NCBI RefSeq assembly: GCF_024868665.1
Contig: NC_079912.1
Location: 14,814,165-14,878,164, forward strand
Origin: Triplophysa rosa
Lineage: Eukaryota; Chordata; Actinopteri; Cypriniformes; Nemacheilidae
Reading direction: 5' to 3'
Length of the DNA stretch: 64,000 bases
The notes under the pieces are model-generated. The model made no database searches and had not been told where the DNA came from. It was given only the letters and a program-made list of their open reading frames with translations. Positions 50,601-58,608 of the stretch are shown one piece after another (within the stretch, counting starts at the first letter, position 1; every line of letters starts with the position of its first letter). The translations under genes and the position numbers were made by a program.

Positions 50601-53600
50601 GGCATACAGGTTTGCCCGCTCCAATATGGCGGACGTATGGTGTGACGTAACGCAGCTCAGGACTGCGTCTTAAAGAAGACACACACAAAACTTCACATTT
50701 CATATATCGGTGAATTTTGTGGGCAGGAAAAATAAACAATTTTACATCTTTTTTACAATTGTATCTATTCAAAAATAGTATGGAAAGACTTGGAAAATTA
50801 TATAAGTATGTATGGTGGAAATTAGGATTTTTGATGTAGGCCTATTTTGTTATTTTGAACATGATAATTTAAAAAGTAAAGAACAATACATTATATATTT
50901 ATTTATTGTTTAAGGTGAATGTTATATACATAAAACGAAGTGGGCCTTATGTAAACCAAACTTTTCACATTTTATCAATGATTTTAAAATACTGTATATA
51001 ATATGTCATGACATTGGAACAAATGGATGACAAAAAAGCTCTGAAAACATGTAATAGTTTAAAAGCACTTAACTTTATTTAGTGATGCTTGTCTTTATTT
51101 TTTTCTTTCTCTCTGGCAGTGTGATGTAACACAATAAAAAAAAAGAAAGACACACAAACTTTACATAACTTTTAGAAGAATCACCACAATCAAAAGCTTT
51201 AAAAATAAAACTAGAGCTGCACATTTACTATGTTGTATTGCTTGTTGTACGTGGATTACGCCTACTGTAAACACTTATATTTGTTTGTGGGTTTTTAATG
51301 TTCTTTTTTTCCAAGTGTTTTATGTCTTTTCCTATTTCAGTATGAATTTACCTTCTTTTTTTGCCGTTTAAATAGTGAAGAAGCTTCTGCCCCACCTCCC
51401 CGGCCCATCGTGACAACCAAGCACATCGATGATCAACTTATTGAGATTGTAAAACGTTTACAGGAACGGACTGAGGTGTTGAAAGAGAAGATCATTGATC
51501 CCTATGCATCCTCCCCAGAGAGAAGCCCACCAGTCAGTGAGTACAGATCAGATCAACCCTCAGCCCTGACCATGTTGCTCAAATGGTGGAGAACTGCATT
51601 AAAGCAACCAGTCATGGGTTTAATCTCCAGAGAAAATGCTAAAAAATATCCAGGAGAATTGGATACAAGCATGTGCCAAATGCATAAATTTAAATCAACA
51701 CTGTAACTCGCTAAATTAAACTAACTAACAGACAGACATGATAATGTTTAGTAAGAATTTATTGGTTCATTGTATTACCGTAGATATTTAACAGATAATT
51801 TGTGCTTCGTCTAGCACCTGTCCTCAGGAAACAAGATTACTTGAAGAGAGAGGAGGAGAGGAAACGAAAAGAAGAGGAAGACAAGAAAAGGAAAGAAGAG
51901 GAAGAAAGAAAGAAGAAGGAAGAAGAGGAAAGAAAAAAAAAAGAGGAGGAAGAAAAAAAGACAAAAGAGGGACAGGTTAAGGAGGAAGAAAAGAAGCCTG
52001 AAGAGAAGAAAGATGAAATAGACAAAGAGAAGTCCATGTGTCCAAAAATGCACTGCACCTGTCTTGATTTTCTGTTGAAGCCCATTGAGGACAGAATGGA
52101 CAAAAAGCTGGGCTCCTCTATCGATCCCTTCACAGGTGATAACCCACAGATATACACAAAATCTAAATGTACAGTAAGTAAACTTCATACTTGCTAGATC
52201 ATAGAAGTCCACTAGTAAACACAAGTTTTCTATTTTTCATCGTTCTTATTTAAAACTATATAAAATTACAAATATTATAGCGGTTAGATTGAAAAGCTGA
52301 GTTTACTTAAATCTATTGATGAAATCCTAAAACTTCAGACATTTAATGTGTTTTTTAAAGGGATAGTTCACCTTCAAAATGAAAATTCTGTCATCATTTA
52401 CTCACCCTCTTGTGATTTCAAACCTGTATGACTTTCTTTCTGCCGCAGAACACAAAAGAAGATATTTTGAAAAATGTTGTTAACAGCCCCCCATTCACTT
52501 GCATTGGTTACAATAGAAGAGAATGGGGGACTGTGCTGTTCTGTTACCAACATTTTTCTAAATATCTTCTTTTGTGTTCTGCAGAAGAGAGAAAGTCATA
52601 CAGGTTTGAAATGATAAGGGGGCGTGTAAAGGTGAACTACTCCTTTAACCACCGAATGTCTTCAAAACCTTTAAAAATTATCTGCTGCTTTTTCCATATG
52701 ATTTTCACTAGACCGCAGGTATATCGCTTGGCTATGCTTGGTGACTATTACTTTCAACTATAACTTATGGTACATACCAGTCCGTATGGCTTTCCCATAT
52801 CATAAACAAGAGCTCATTCCATTGTGGGTAACCTTGGACCTCATCGCTGACTGCATCTATATCATTGACATGGTCGTTTTTCAGCCTCGACTGCAGTTCT
52901 GCAAGGGGGGAGATATCGTTGTAAGAAAACATCAATCTTTTGAAAATATCCATAAGTAAAAGGTCTTCAAATACATGTTCCAATGTATGTTTTTTGTAAA
53001 AAAAATCTAAACTTTTTTCTTTCAGTATGACAGAGTTGTAATTAAGAAGAAATATCGGGAATCCGGGAGATTTCAGGTACCGCAAATAGATATTTCAGTT
53101 GACACCTTCTAAACAACCCATAGAAAGTCCAAAACATTTTTTGTCTTGTCATTTCAGAGTGATGTACTGTCCGTCCTGCCTCTGGATCTGTTATATTTCC
53201 CATTTGGATTCAAGTCCATCTTCAGGATCAATCGTTTAATGAAGGTAATCAAGAGTTATGGAGAATCAGATTCACTGATATTTGTGAATTTATGTTCATA
53301 TTTTGTCTTCTTCTGAAGTTTGAGGCATTTTTTGAGTTCAGTGATCGTCTGGAGGGTATTTTGACCAGAGCTTACATCTGGAGGTATGTAACCAAATGTT
53401 TACTAGTTCTTTTTCCTGTGTATTGATCTTTTTGTATAACTTCTTATCATAACAATCAGAGTGACCATATTTCTTTTTTACTTTCTTTCTAAAGAGTCAT
53501 TCGTACTATTGGATACCTGATGTACATGCTTCACCTCAATGCCTGTATGTACTATGTTGCGTCTGACTACCAGGGCATTGGCCAGACCAAATGGGTCTAC

Positions 53601-54437
53601 AGCGGCCAGGGCAGCGCGTGTGTAATTCCATCTACTTTTTGGATTCATTCAGAATATAAAGATTTTTCTGTTTTTGGATTTTTGGCCTTTTAAGGTGAAG
53701 TGTGTAATTTCTGCAGCTTTAGCAACATTAAACAGAACTGTAATGGCCATTTTTAAACAGATTTCTTGAAGACGTCCCCCATCTGTCATTGGCAGTCAAA
53801 AAGGTAGTCACACCCTAAACCCACTCTTGGTTGAGCTAATGTTGTGTTCCAGCAGTGTTGTGGCTTAGTTTCACTTTCATATACAGTTTTACATTATATA
53901 TCATGATATAGATGGTGTGACAGTATGTAACATACAGAGATTACACATTTCACCTTTAATGAAACTTTTTTCTTCATTCATAGTGTCAGTTCAGGCAATA
54001 AAATGTAGATTTATGTTCTATTTTTTGTAATTGCTTTACTTTAATAGCAGGTTTTTGGGCTTTCATATTCTCATAGCTACCTGAGATGTTTCTTCTATGC
54101 GGAAAAATCCCTCCTGATGATCGCAGATCTTCCTCTTCCTGAGACCATATTTGGTCAGGTCTTTCAGATGACCAACTATTTTTTTGGTGCAATATTTTTG
54201 TCCATCGTTCTTGGCCAGGTAGACTTCTGTCTGTGAAGCTTTTGGTCCTGAAGCGCTTCGTGTTTTTTTTTTTGCTCAATGTTTTTTCTAAATTTTTCAC
54301 CCATTTTTGCTTTTGTGTTCAACTGTTTTTGCTTTGCTGGATTGGCTTGCTTGATGTGTGCAGTCTTAATGTTGTAATATGTTTGAACTTTTTATTTAGA
54401 TTCAGATCTTTTTGAAGGTTTAGATGTCACTAACTGC

Positions 54438-54494
<57 letters not shown>

Positions 54495-57306
54495 GCTCTC
54501 TTACTACCTTATATTTCACAGGTACTTACGCTGTTACTATTTTGCCGTACGGACCCTGATCAACATCGGTGGTCTTCCTGAGCCTTACACAGTGTTTGAA
54601 ATCACATTTCAGTTAACAAACTTTTTCGTTGGTGTCTTTGTCTTCTCAAGTCTGATTGGACAGGTAAATGATGTGATGATGTAAACACCATGAGCTCCAA
54701 CCCCTAATCCCGACCAGCCAATCATGTCATCCCATATCATTTTTATTACAAAAAGCTTGGTTGTCGTTAGGACAGAAACTCACTTGAAGAGTGCTCTTTA
54801 TATGAAGGAACAATTGTCAGGTTTAGGTCTGCTTGAACCACATTTATCAAATTATTCTGTTTTGATTTTTAATTTTACAGATGAGAGATGTCATTGGAGC
54901 TGCAACTGCCGGCCAAACGTACTTCCGTGCATCTATGGATGCTTGTGTGGCCTACATGGTGACAAATCGCATCCCTAAACTGGTGCAAACAAGAGTTCGC
55001 ACCTGGTACAACTACACCTGCTACTCCCAGGGCATGCTGGGTAAAATCTAAGTTTATGTTAAAAATCTGCATTTAGTAGTAAATTAGTTGTTTATAAAAA
55101 GTTTCACATGTCATAGTTCATCTAAATACATTTTAGACAACATAAAGATTCCATATTAGTTTATAGATTGTATTAATGTTTGTATGTTTTGTAAGTGGTG
55201 AAAAACTGTGATGAGAGAATGTGTATGTCATTCTTTTGTGATCTGTTGCTTTTCTTCAGATGAGTCTGAGCTCTTGGAGCAGATGCCCCTGGTAATGAGA
55301 ACGGCCATTGCTGTGGACATCAATCTTGCTACTTTCCAAAAGATCGACCTCTTCAAGGTCGGACTGATTCATTCTGAATAAAACATTCAGAGGCCGTTTA
55401 TACGACTCCGTTTTCAACTGAAAACGGAAAACTTTTTATGTGTTTTGGCCGTTAGTTTAGACGGAAACGGCGTTTTGGGGGACTGAAAAGGCAAACTTTT
55501 CTCAAAGTGCAACTTTTTGAAAACGCCGCTCTTTTTGTTTCCAAGACGAAACTTTCTGAAAACGGTGACGTCACGCGTGAGGATAGCCAAAACAATAGGG
55601 CGGCTTCTCTTACTGTGAGGTCTCGCTGCTCGACTTTGTATTAACGTTTCCCCAGCAAAATGTGGATTTGCTGCACCAATAAGACCAGCGGAGACACATT
55701 ATTTATGTTCGCCAGACTTTAAACACACATATACGTCGACCAACGGTATAAAAAAGCACTTTTGGTTTATAACTGTATGTGCCAAGGAACGTCCTGTTAC
55801 TTTACACAGCAACATCGCCATCCACTGGCCTGGCGCGCATACTGCAGCGATTTTATTCGTTTTCCCCGATCCGTGTAAATGCGGACCGTTTTGATAACGC
55901 TGTCATGTGTAGCCTACGTGAAACTTTTCAAAAACGCAAAGGAAAAACTTTACCGTGTTTTCATCGTGTAAACTTGGCCTCAGTCAAGTAGTCATACGGT
56001 CAGTTTGCTAATAATTTGTATTGTGCTGTCTCTTTTACAGGGTTGTGATAACCAGATGCTTGTGGATATGTTACTGAGACTAAAATCAATTGTGTACTTG
56101 CCTGGAGACTTTGTGTGTAAGAAGGTGAGTGTTGAGAATTTGATGAGTTTTATATTCCCACATGGTCCTTTCAAATTATAATGACTGAGGTCTTCATTCT
56201 CTGTCAACTCTACAGGGGGATATTGGAAAGGAAATGTACATTATTAAAGCTGGAGGGGTGCAGGTCGTCGGTGGACCAGACAATAAGATTGTCTTTGTAA
56301 CTCTAAAGGCTGGATGCGTGTTCGGAGAGATCAGGTAAACTTCTAAATGTTGAACGCCAGAGAAATTGTAGATTTCAGAAGTTATTGGCTCTCGATTCAT
56401 GAAATACATTGTCTGTATGTTGTATCGGAAATGGTTGATTGACAGGTTCGGTATGAAGTGTCAATCCATTTGTTCAGTCTTTTACAGTCTTCAGCCAATG
56501 GAGGAAACAGAAGGACGGCTAATGTTGCCGCTCATGGATTTGCCAACCTCTTTGTGCTGGACAAGAAAGACCTCAACGATATTTTGATTCACTACCCTGA
56601 ATCTCAGAAAGTTCTGGCCAGGAAGGGAAGGTGAGTAAAGGTTTTATTTTATAGACAGCAGTTCATAAAACGTCCAGACAAACACGCATGCACCCAAACT
56701 GGAGCTAAGAAATTAATTTGAGTGAATTCACATGGTCATTTCACAAACCGATTCATTGGAATCATCATTCATTGAAGCCTATGTGCAGAACTTGCAGTCT
56801 TGAACTAGTCCTGGAGCCTTGTCTTGCTTTGGGTTTGGAGTGCTGGTATTGGTCTGGGTCACTTTGCTGAAATATAAAACACTCGGAAACACATTTTTAC
56901 AGGAAACTGATGAAAGCCAAGGCTGCGGCTCCGGCCAAAGCCGATGAGGAAAAGAAGAAGGGCCTGGCTCTGTTTGGACAAAAACCTCCCACTCCCAAAC
57001 TTCTGCGTGCCTTTGGAGGAGGTCTTTTCATGAAGAAAGGCTTTCTCGACAAACTTAAGGTATGAAACTAAACGATTGATTAAATAAGAGTTTTGCAGTT
57101 ATTACTTTAAAGAGACATTTTTATATGATCTGACTCTTAAATGACTTTCGGTTTCAATTCAATGTCATATTACTTCTAATAATAAAAAAAATCAAGTTTT
57201 AAAAAAAATCAAAAATATTAGAATAATGCTGTAAATGTTTTGGTAATTTTTTTCCCTTTTATTTCTTGATCTGTTCTAGAGTGCTGCTACTTCAGAGCGT
57301 CAATAA
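47576..57306 (+). CDS. cngb3: Cone CNG channel beta subunit CNGB3, copy 1 (18 exons, complete)
   Basis: Exons: 47576-47677, 48371-48425, 48701-48812, 51376-51536, 51815-52135, 52712-52920, 53026-53076, 53158-53244, 53319-53383, 53495-53617, 54522-54663 (or 54077-54218), 54881-55040, 55260-55357, 56041-56124, 56216-56334, 56478-56630, 56903-57059, 57280-57306. All junctions are GT/AG and in phase, giving 741 residues. Order in the protein: Pro-rich and Glu/Lys-rich cytosolic N terminus (1-250), S1-S2 (251-320), S3-S4 (321-387), S5 (388-415), pore and S6 (429-476), C-linker (477-562), cyclic-nucleotide-binding domain (563-680) with FGEIS and NRRTANV, and a short tail. The pore filter IGGLPEP is beta-type, lacking the alpha-subunit glutamate. 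With CNGA3 this subunit forms the cGMP-gated cation channel of cone outer segments. A second, equal-length pore exon makes this copy unusual. A related copy follows in tandem. Confidence 0.95.
48030..48210. mobile_element. Family-A MITE in cngb3 copy 1 intron 1
   Basis: It contains CTTCAAAATATCTTCTTTTG and GAAAGTCATACAGGTTTGAA of the family. Its right terminus GTGTCGCTTTAAG is weak. Confidence 0.65.
48371..48425 (+). CDS. cngb3: cngb3 copy 1 exon 2
   Basis: This is a 55-bp exon (acceptor GACTGGCAG, donor GTGAGT) encoding [18 protein letters not shown], a charged cytosolic linker. Phase 0 in, phase 1 out. Confidence 0.85.
48701..48812 (+). CDS. cngb3: cngb3 copy 1 exon 3
   Basis: This is a 112-bp exon (acceptor TTAAAAG, donor GTAAAA) encoding a Pro/Ala-rich stretch ([20 protein letters not shown], then [17 protein letters not shown]). 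Such low-complexity sequence is usual in CNGB N termini. Confidence 0.88.
48813..51375 (+). other. cngb3 copy 1 intron 3 (2.6 kb)
   Basis: It has short palindromes of the TACTATAGTATACTACAG type at about 49105-49210. A segment at about 50250-50330 holds CCCTAAACCAGCCAACCCTA words. No further exon is needed by phase. Confidence 0.6.
51376..51536 (+). CDS. cngb3: cngb3 copy 1 exon 4
   Basis: This is a 161-bp exon (acceptor TTAAATAG, donor GTGAGT). It encodes [20 protein letters not shown] and then [18 protein letters not shown]. The DPYASSPE motif is shared with copy 2 exon 4. Confidence 0.92.
51815..52135 (+). CDS. cngb3: cngb3 copy 1 exon 5, Glu/Lys-rich
   Basis: This is a 321-bp exon (acceptor TCGTCTAG, donor GTGATA). 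It starts [18 protein letters not shown] and has about 60 residues of Glu/Lys, probably a long charged helix. It ends with the conserved segment before S1 ([18 protein letters not shown], then SSIDPFTG). The coding strand is almost pure purine at about 51845-52005. Confidence 0.92.
52355..52648. mobile_element. Family-A MITE in cngb3 copy 1 intron 5
   Basis: The left arm TTAAAGGGATAGTTCACCTT mirrors the right arm AAGGTGAACTACTCCTTTAA. The inner arms (GAAGATATTTTGAAAAATGT and its mirror) form a hairpin-like structure. Confidence 0.88.
52712..52920 (+). CDS. cngb3: cngb3 copy 1 exon 6, S1-S2
   Basis: This is a 209-bp exon (acceptor TTTCACTAG, donor GTAAGA). It encodes S1 ([20 protein letters not shown]) and S2 ([19 protein letters not shown]). 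The same length and plan are found at 62463-62671. Confidence 0.95.
53026..53076 (+). CDS. cngb3: cngb3 copy 1 exon 7
   Basis: This is a 51-bp exon ([17 protein letters not shown]) in phase 0: the basic S2-S3 loop. Confidence 0.93.
53158..53244 (+). CDS. cngb3: cngb3 copy 1 exon 8, S3
   Basis: This is an 87-bp exon encoding [20 protein letters not shown] and then [10 protein letters not shown]3 and the start of the S4 region with its arginines. Confidence 0.95.
53319..53383 (+). CDS. cngb3: cngb3 copy 1 exon 9, S4-S5 linker
   Basis: This is a 65-bp exon encoding [20 protein letters not shown] and W, conserved in CNG channels ([14 protein letters not shown] motif). Confidence 0.95.
53495..53617 (+). 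CDS. cngb3: cngb3 copy 1 exon 10, S5
   Basis: This is a 123-bp exon (acceptor TTTCTAAAG, donor GTGTGT). It encodes S5 ([20 protein letters not shown]) and the turret ([20 protein letters not shown]). It leaves a codon split GC|N that either pore exon completes to alanine. Confidence 0.93.
53690..53959. mobile_element. MITE in cngb3 copy 1 intron 10
   Basis: The ends are inverted: TTAAGGTGAAGTGTGTAATT on the left and GATTACACATTTCACCTTTAA on the right. It sits 118 bp upstream of the alternative pore exon. Confidence 0.8.
54077..54218 (+). CDS. cngb3: cngb3 copy 1 exon 11a, alternative pore/S6 exon
   Basis: This is an open 142-bp exon between acceptor TATTCTCATAG and donor GTAGAC. Its length, entry phase and exit phase are exactly those of exon 11b. 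It encodes [20 protein letters not shown], then P, then [20 protein letters not shown] and SIVLGQ. 21 of 47 residues match 11b, including YLRC, the LP.P of the filter, F..T at the S6 start, TN.F.G and the final GQ. Filter residues 443-446 read MIAD instead of NIGG. There is no stop codon and S6 remains hydrophobic. It could be a mutually exclusive pore exon, or an old exon copy that has not yet decayed. Nothing in the DNA alone proves use. Confidence 0.65.
54438..54502 (+). repeat. (CT)n tract between the two pore exons
   Basis: This is about 65 bases of CT repeat with two G interruptions, ending 20 bases before the acceptor of exon 11b. It forms an unusually long polypyrimidine tract, the kind of sequence bound by PTB-type splicing repressors. 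Confidence 0.85.
54522..54663 (+). CDS. cngb3: cngb3 copy 1 exon 11b, canonical pore/S6
   Basis: This is a 142-bp exon (acceptor TTTCACAG, donor GTAAAT) encoding [20 protein letters not shown], then P, then [20 protein letters not shown] and SSLIGQ. IGGLPEP is the filter of CNG beta subunits. The residue before it is Asn, where copy 2 has Thr (TIGGLPEP). Confidence 0.95.
54881..55040 (+). CDS. cngb3: cngb3 copy 1 exon 12, C-linker
   Basis: This is a 160-bp exon beginning [20 protein letters not shown] and including [17 protein letters not shown], the A'-B' helices of the C-linker that couple nucleotide binding to the gate. Confidence 0.95.
55260..55357 (+). CDS. cngb3: cngb3 copy 1 exon 13, C-linker
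   Basis: This is a 98-bp exon encoding [20 protein letters not shown] and then [13 protein letters not shown]. The [13 protein letters not shown] segment is the conserved end of the C-linker. Confidence 0.95.
55391..55979. mobile_element. Non-autonomous DNA transposon in intron 13
   Basis: The left end AGGCCGTTTATACGACTCCG mirrors the right end TCATCGTGTAAACTTGGCCT. AAAACGG and CAAAAACGC words recur inside. No transposase is present. Confidence 0.7.
56041..56124 (+). CDS. cngb3: cngb3 copy 1 exon 14
   Basis: This is an 84-bp exon encoding [20 protein letters not shown] and then PGDFVCKK, the start of the cyclic-nucleotide-binding domain. Confidence 0.95.
56216..56334 (+). CDS. cngb3: cngb3 copy 1 exon 15
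   Basis: This is a 119-bp exon encoding [20 protein letters not shown] and later [12 protein letters not shown]. It contains the strands of the beta roll and the FGE of the phosphate-binding cassette. Confidence 0.95.
56478..56630 (+). CDS. cngb3: cngb3 copy 1 exon 16
   Basis: This is a 153-bp exon. The acceptor is TTTGTTCAG at 56477; the next AG (TTTTACAG) would shift the frame. It encodes [20 protein letters not shown] and then [20 protein letters not shown], keeping the Arg and Thr that bind cGMP. Confidence 0.92.
56903..57059 (+). CDS. cngb3: cngb3 copy 1 exon 17
   Basis: This is a 157-bp exon (acceptor TTTTTACAG, donor GTATGA) encoding [20 protein letters not shown] and later [20 protein letters not shown]: the C-terminal tail after the nucleotide-binding domain. 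Confidence 0.9.
57280..57306 (+). CDS. cngb3: cngb3 copy 1 exon 18, stop
   Basis: This is a short terminal coding exon (acceptor CTGTTCTAG) encoding SAATSERQ and then TAA. Reading through the exon 17 donor would give only one extra residue before a stop, so either ending is possible. Confidence 0.7.
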   Translation, partial: SAATSERQ

Positions 57307-57458
57307 TTACATCAACCAGGTCATGAAACATTTGTCTGAGAATTTTGTTCCCTTTTTAAATAATCCGCTTTCATAATTATGGTTCATTTCAATAAGTGTT
57401 TATACGTACTGTACGTTATAGAAGATGTCTTTAAACTTGTTTTAAATGACTGAGATAC

Positions 57459-57464
57459 AATAAA
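57459..57464 (+). terminator. Possible polyadenylation signal, cngb3 copy 1
   Basis: AATAAA lies 153 bases after the stop codon. A second one occurs at 57803-57808. Confidence 0.45.
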
Positions 57465-58039
57465 AAAAACATATCACTTCTTTGCTAACCATAGTTAGTT
57501 TTTTTTGTCATTGTATTATATCAAAACTCATACATGGGGAGTTGACAGATGTACTGTATATGTGTCCTATGATGTGACAGCAAAAATGAAAAAACTAACA
57601 ATGAAGATAAATCTGTCTTATGCCGTTTGATATTATAAATATGAATAATATAAAATAATATATTATTAACTGCTTTCTAAATTTTTGCTGTCACACCACA
57701 GAAACATGTACGGTATATTTGTCAATTACCCACGTGCGTAATATGTGTGTTTGTAATGTGTTGCCTGTCTGTTTGTAGATCTATATTTTGTACTGAAGCC
57801 TAAATAAAACACTTGATTTGTACTGTAAATGCACACAGTATTTTTACAATGGACATCATTTCTGAATCCAATTTAATTCATCTTTATATTTAATACACAC
57901 AAATTTGACACATACCGTCATCTAACCGTGTTATATTTAGGTTCACCATGTTAAGAAATACACGTTGCGAAGGAGTCTTTAGAGTAGATCTGTCACGGGA
58001 TCTCAGTTAATCTCTTTAGTCTGACTGGGACATTGAGAG

Positions 58040-58059
58040 TTTTAATTAACTAAGTGGTC
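58040..58059 (+). promoter_or_regulatory. AT-rich block shared with cngb3 copy 1 upstream region
   Basis: TTTTAATTAACTAAGTGGTC is the counterpart of 46995-47014 (18 of 20 bases). Confidence 0.4.
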
Positions 58060-58503
58060 TTTCCAAATGTGGACCAAGAGCAAATATACAGCACAAAGAG
58101 AACAGGAATAGCTAACAGATCCTGAATAGCCCATGACTGACCCACACACTGCTGTCAGCGTAAGGAACTTCTGGCAGATTTTTTACTTTTAAGTAACTCA
58201 TCATTAACCAAACATAAATGCAATTATCTCCCAAAATTGTGTAGACGTGTCTCGCAGCAATCAGTTAAACGTACATTAATAGCGTTTAAAGAGAGAGATT
58301 GTGACTGATTCAGTTGATAGCAAATGGGATTGGTCAACTGTGATGAATCATGCGAAGAGGGTTGTTCCAAACACGGAATTTATAGAGCTCTAGGAATTCA
58401 TTGAAGCAGATCAGAGTTCAGACATCAACAGTTGGTTAAAGACAGTTGAGGAATAAATCTGGATGGGATTGTGTGCCCGGTGTAAACTGTGCAGTTAGCG
58501 AGC

Positions 58504-58608
58504 ATGCTCAGCACGTTAAAAGCGCTTTTTGCGCCCAAAACTACAGCAGCGGTCAACCCCGGGTCACCTGCTTCTGCTTCGACTCCAGCACCTGCCCCTC
58601 CAGCGAAG
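58504..58608 (+). CDS. cngb3: cngb3 copy 2 exon 1
   Basis: The ATG opens [20 protein letters not shown], ending PAPAPPAK before GTAAGA. A frame open upstream (from 58489) lacks an AUG. Confidence 0.88.

Larger units (their letters stand above)
57307..58503. promoter_or_regulatory. Spacer between the cngb3 copies
   Basis: This 1.2 kb holds the 3' untranslated region of copy 1 (candidate signals at 57459 and 57803) and the promoter region of copy 2. The block at 58040-58059 matches 46995-47014. No other gene is seen. Confidence 0.6.

Noticed and set aside
51811..52224. Long Phe/Leu-rich frames on the minus strand
   Set aside because: They are the complement of the Glu/Lys-coding exon 5 of cngb3 copy 1.
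56484..56587. Apparent frameshift in the nucleotide-binding domain of cngb3 copy 1 if exon 16 starts after TTTTACAG
   Set aside because: Using the acceptor TTTGTTCAG 8 bases earlier (exon from 56478) restores the frame and gives [17 protein letters not shown], so no mutation is needed.
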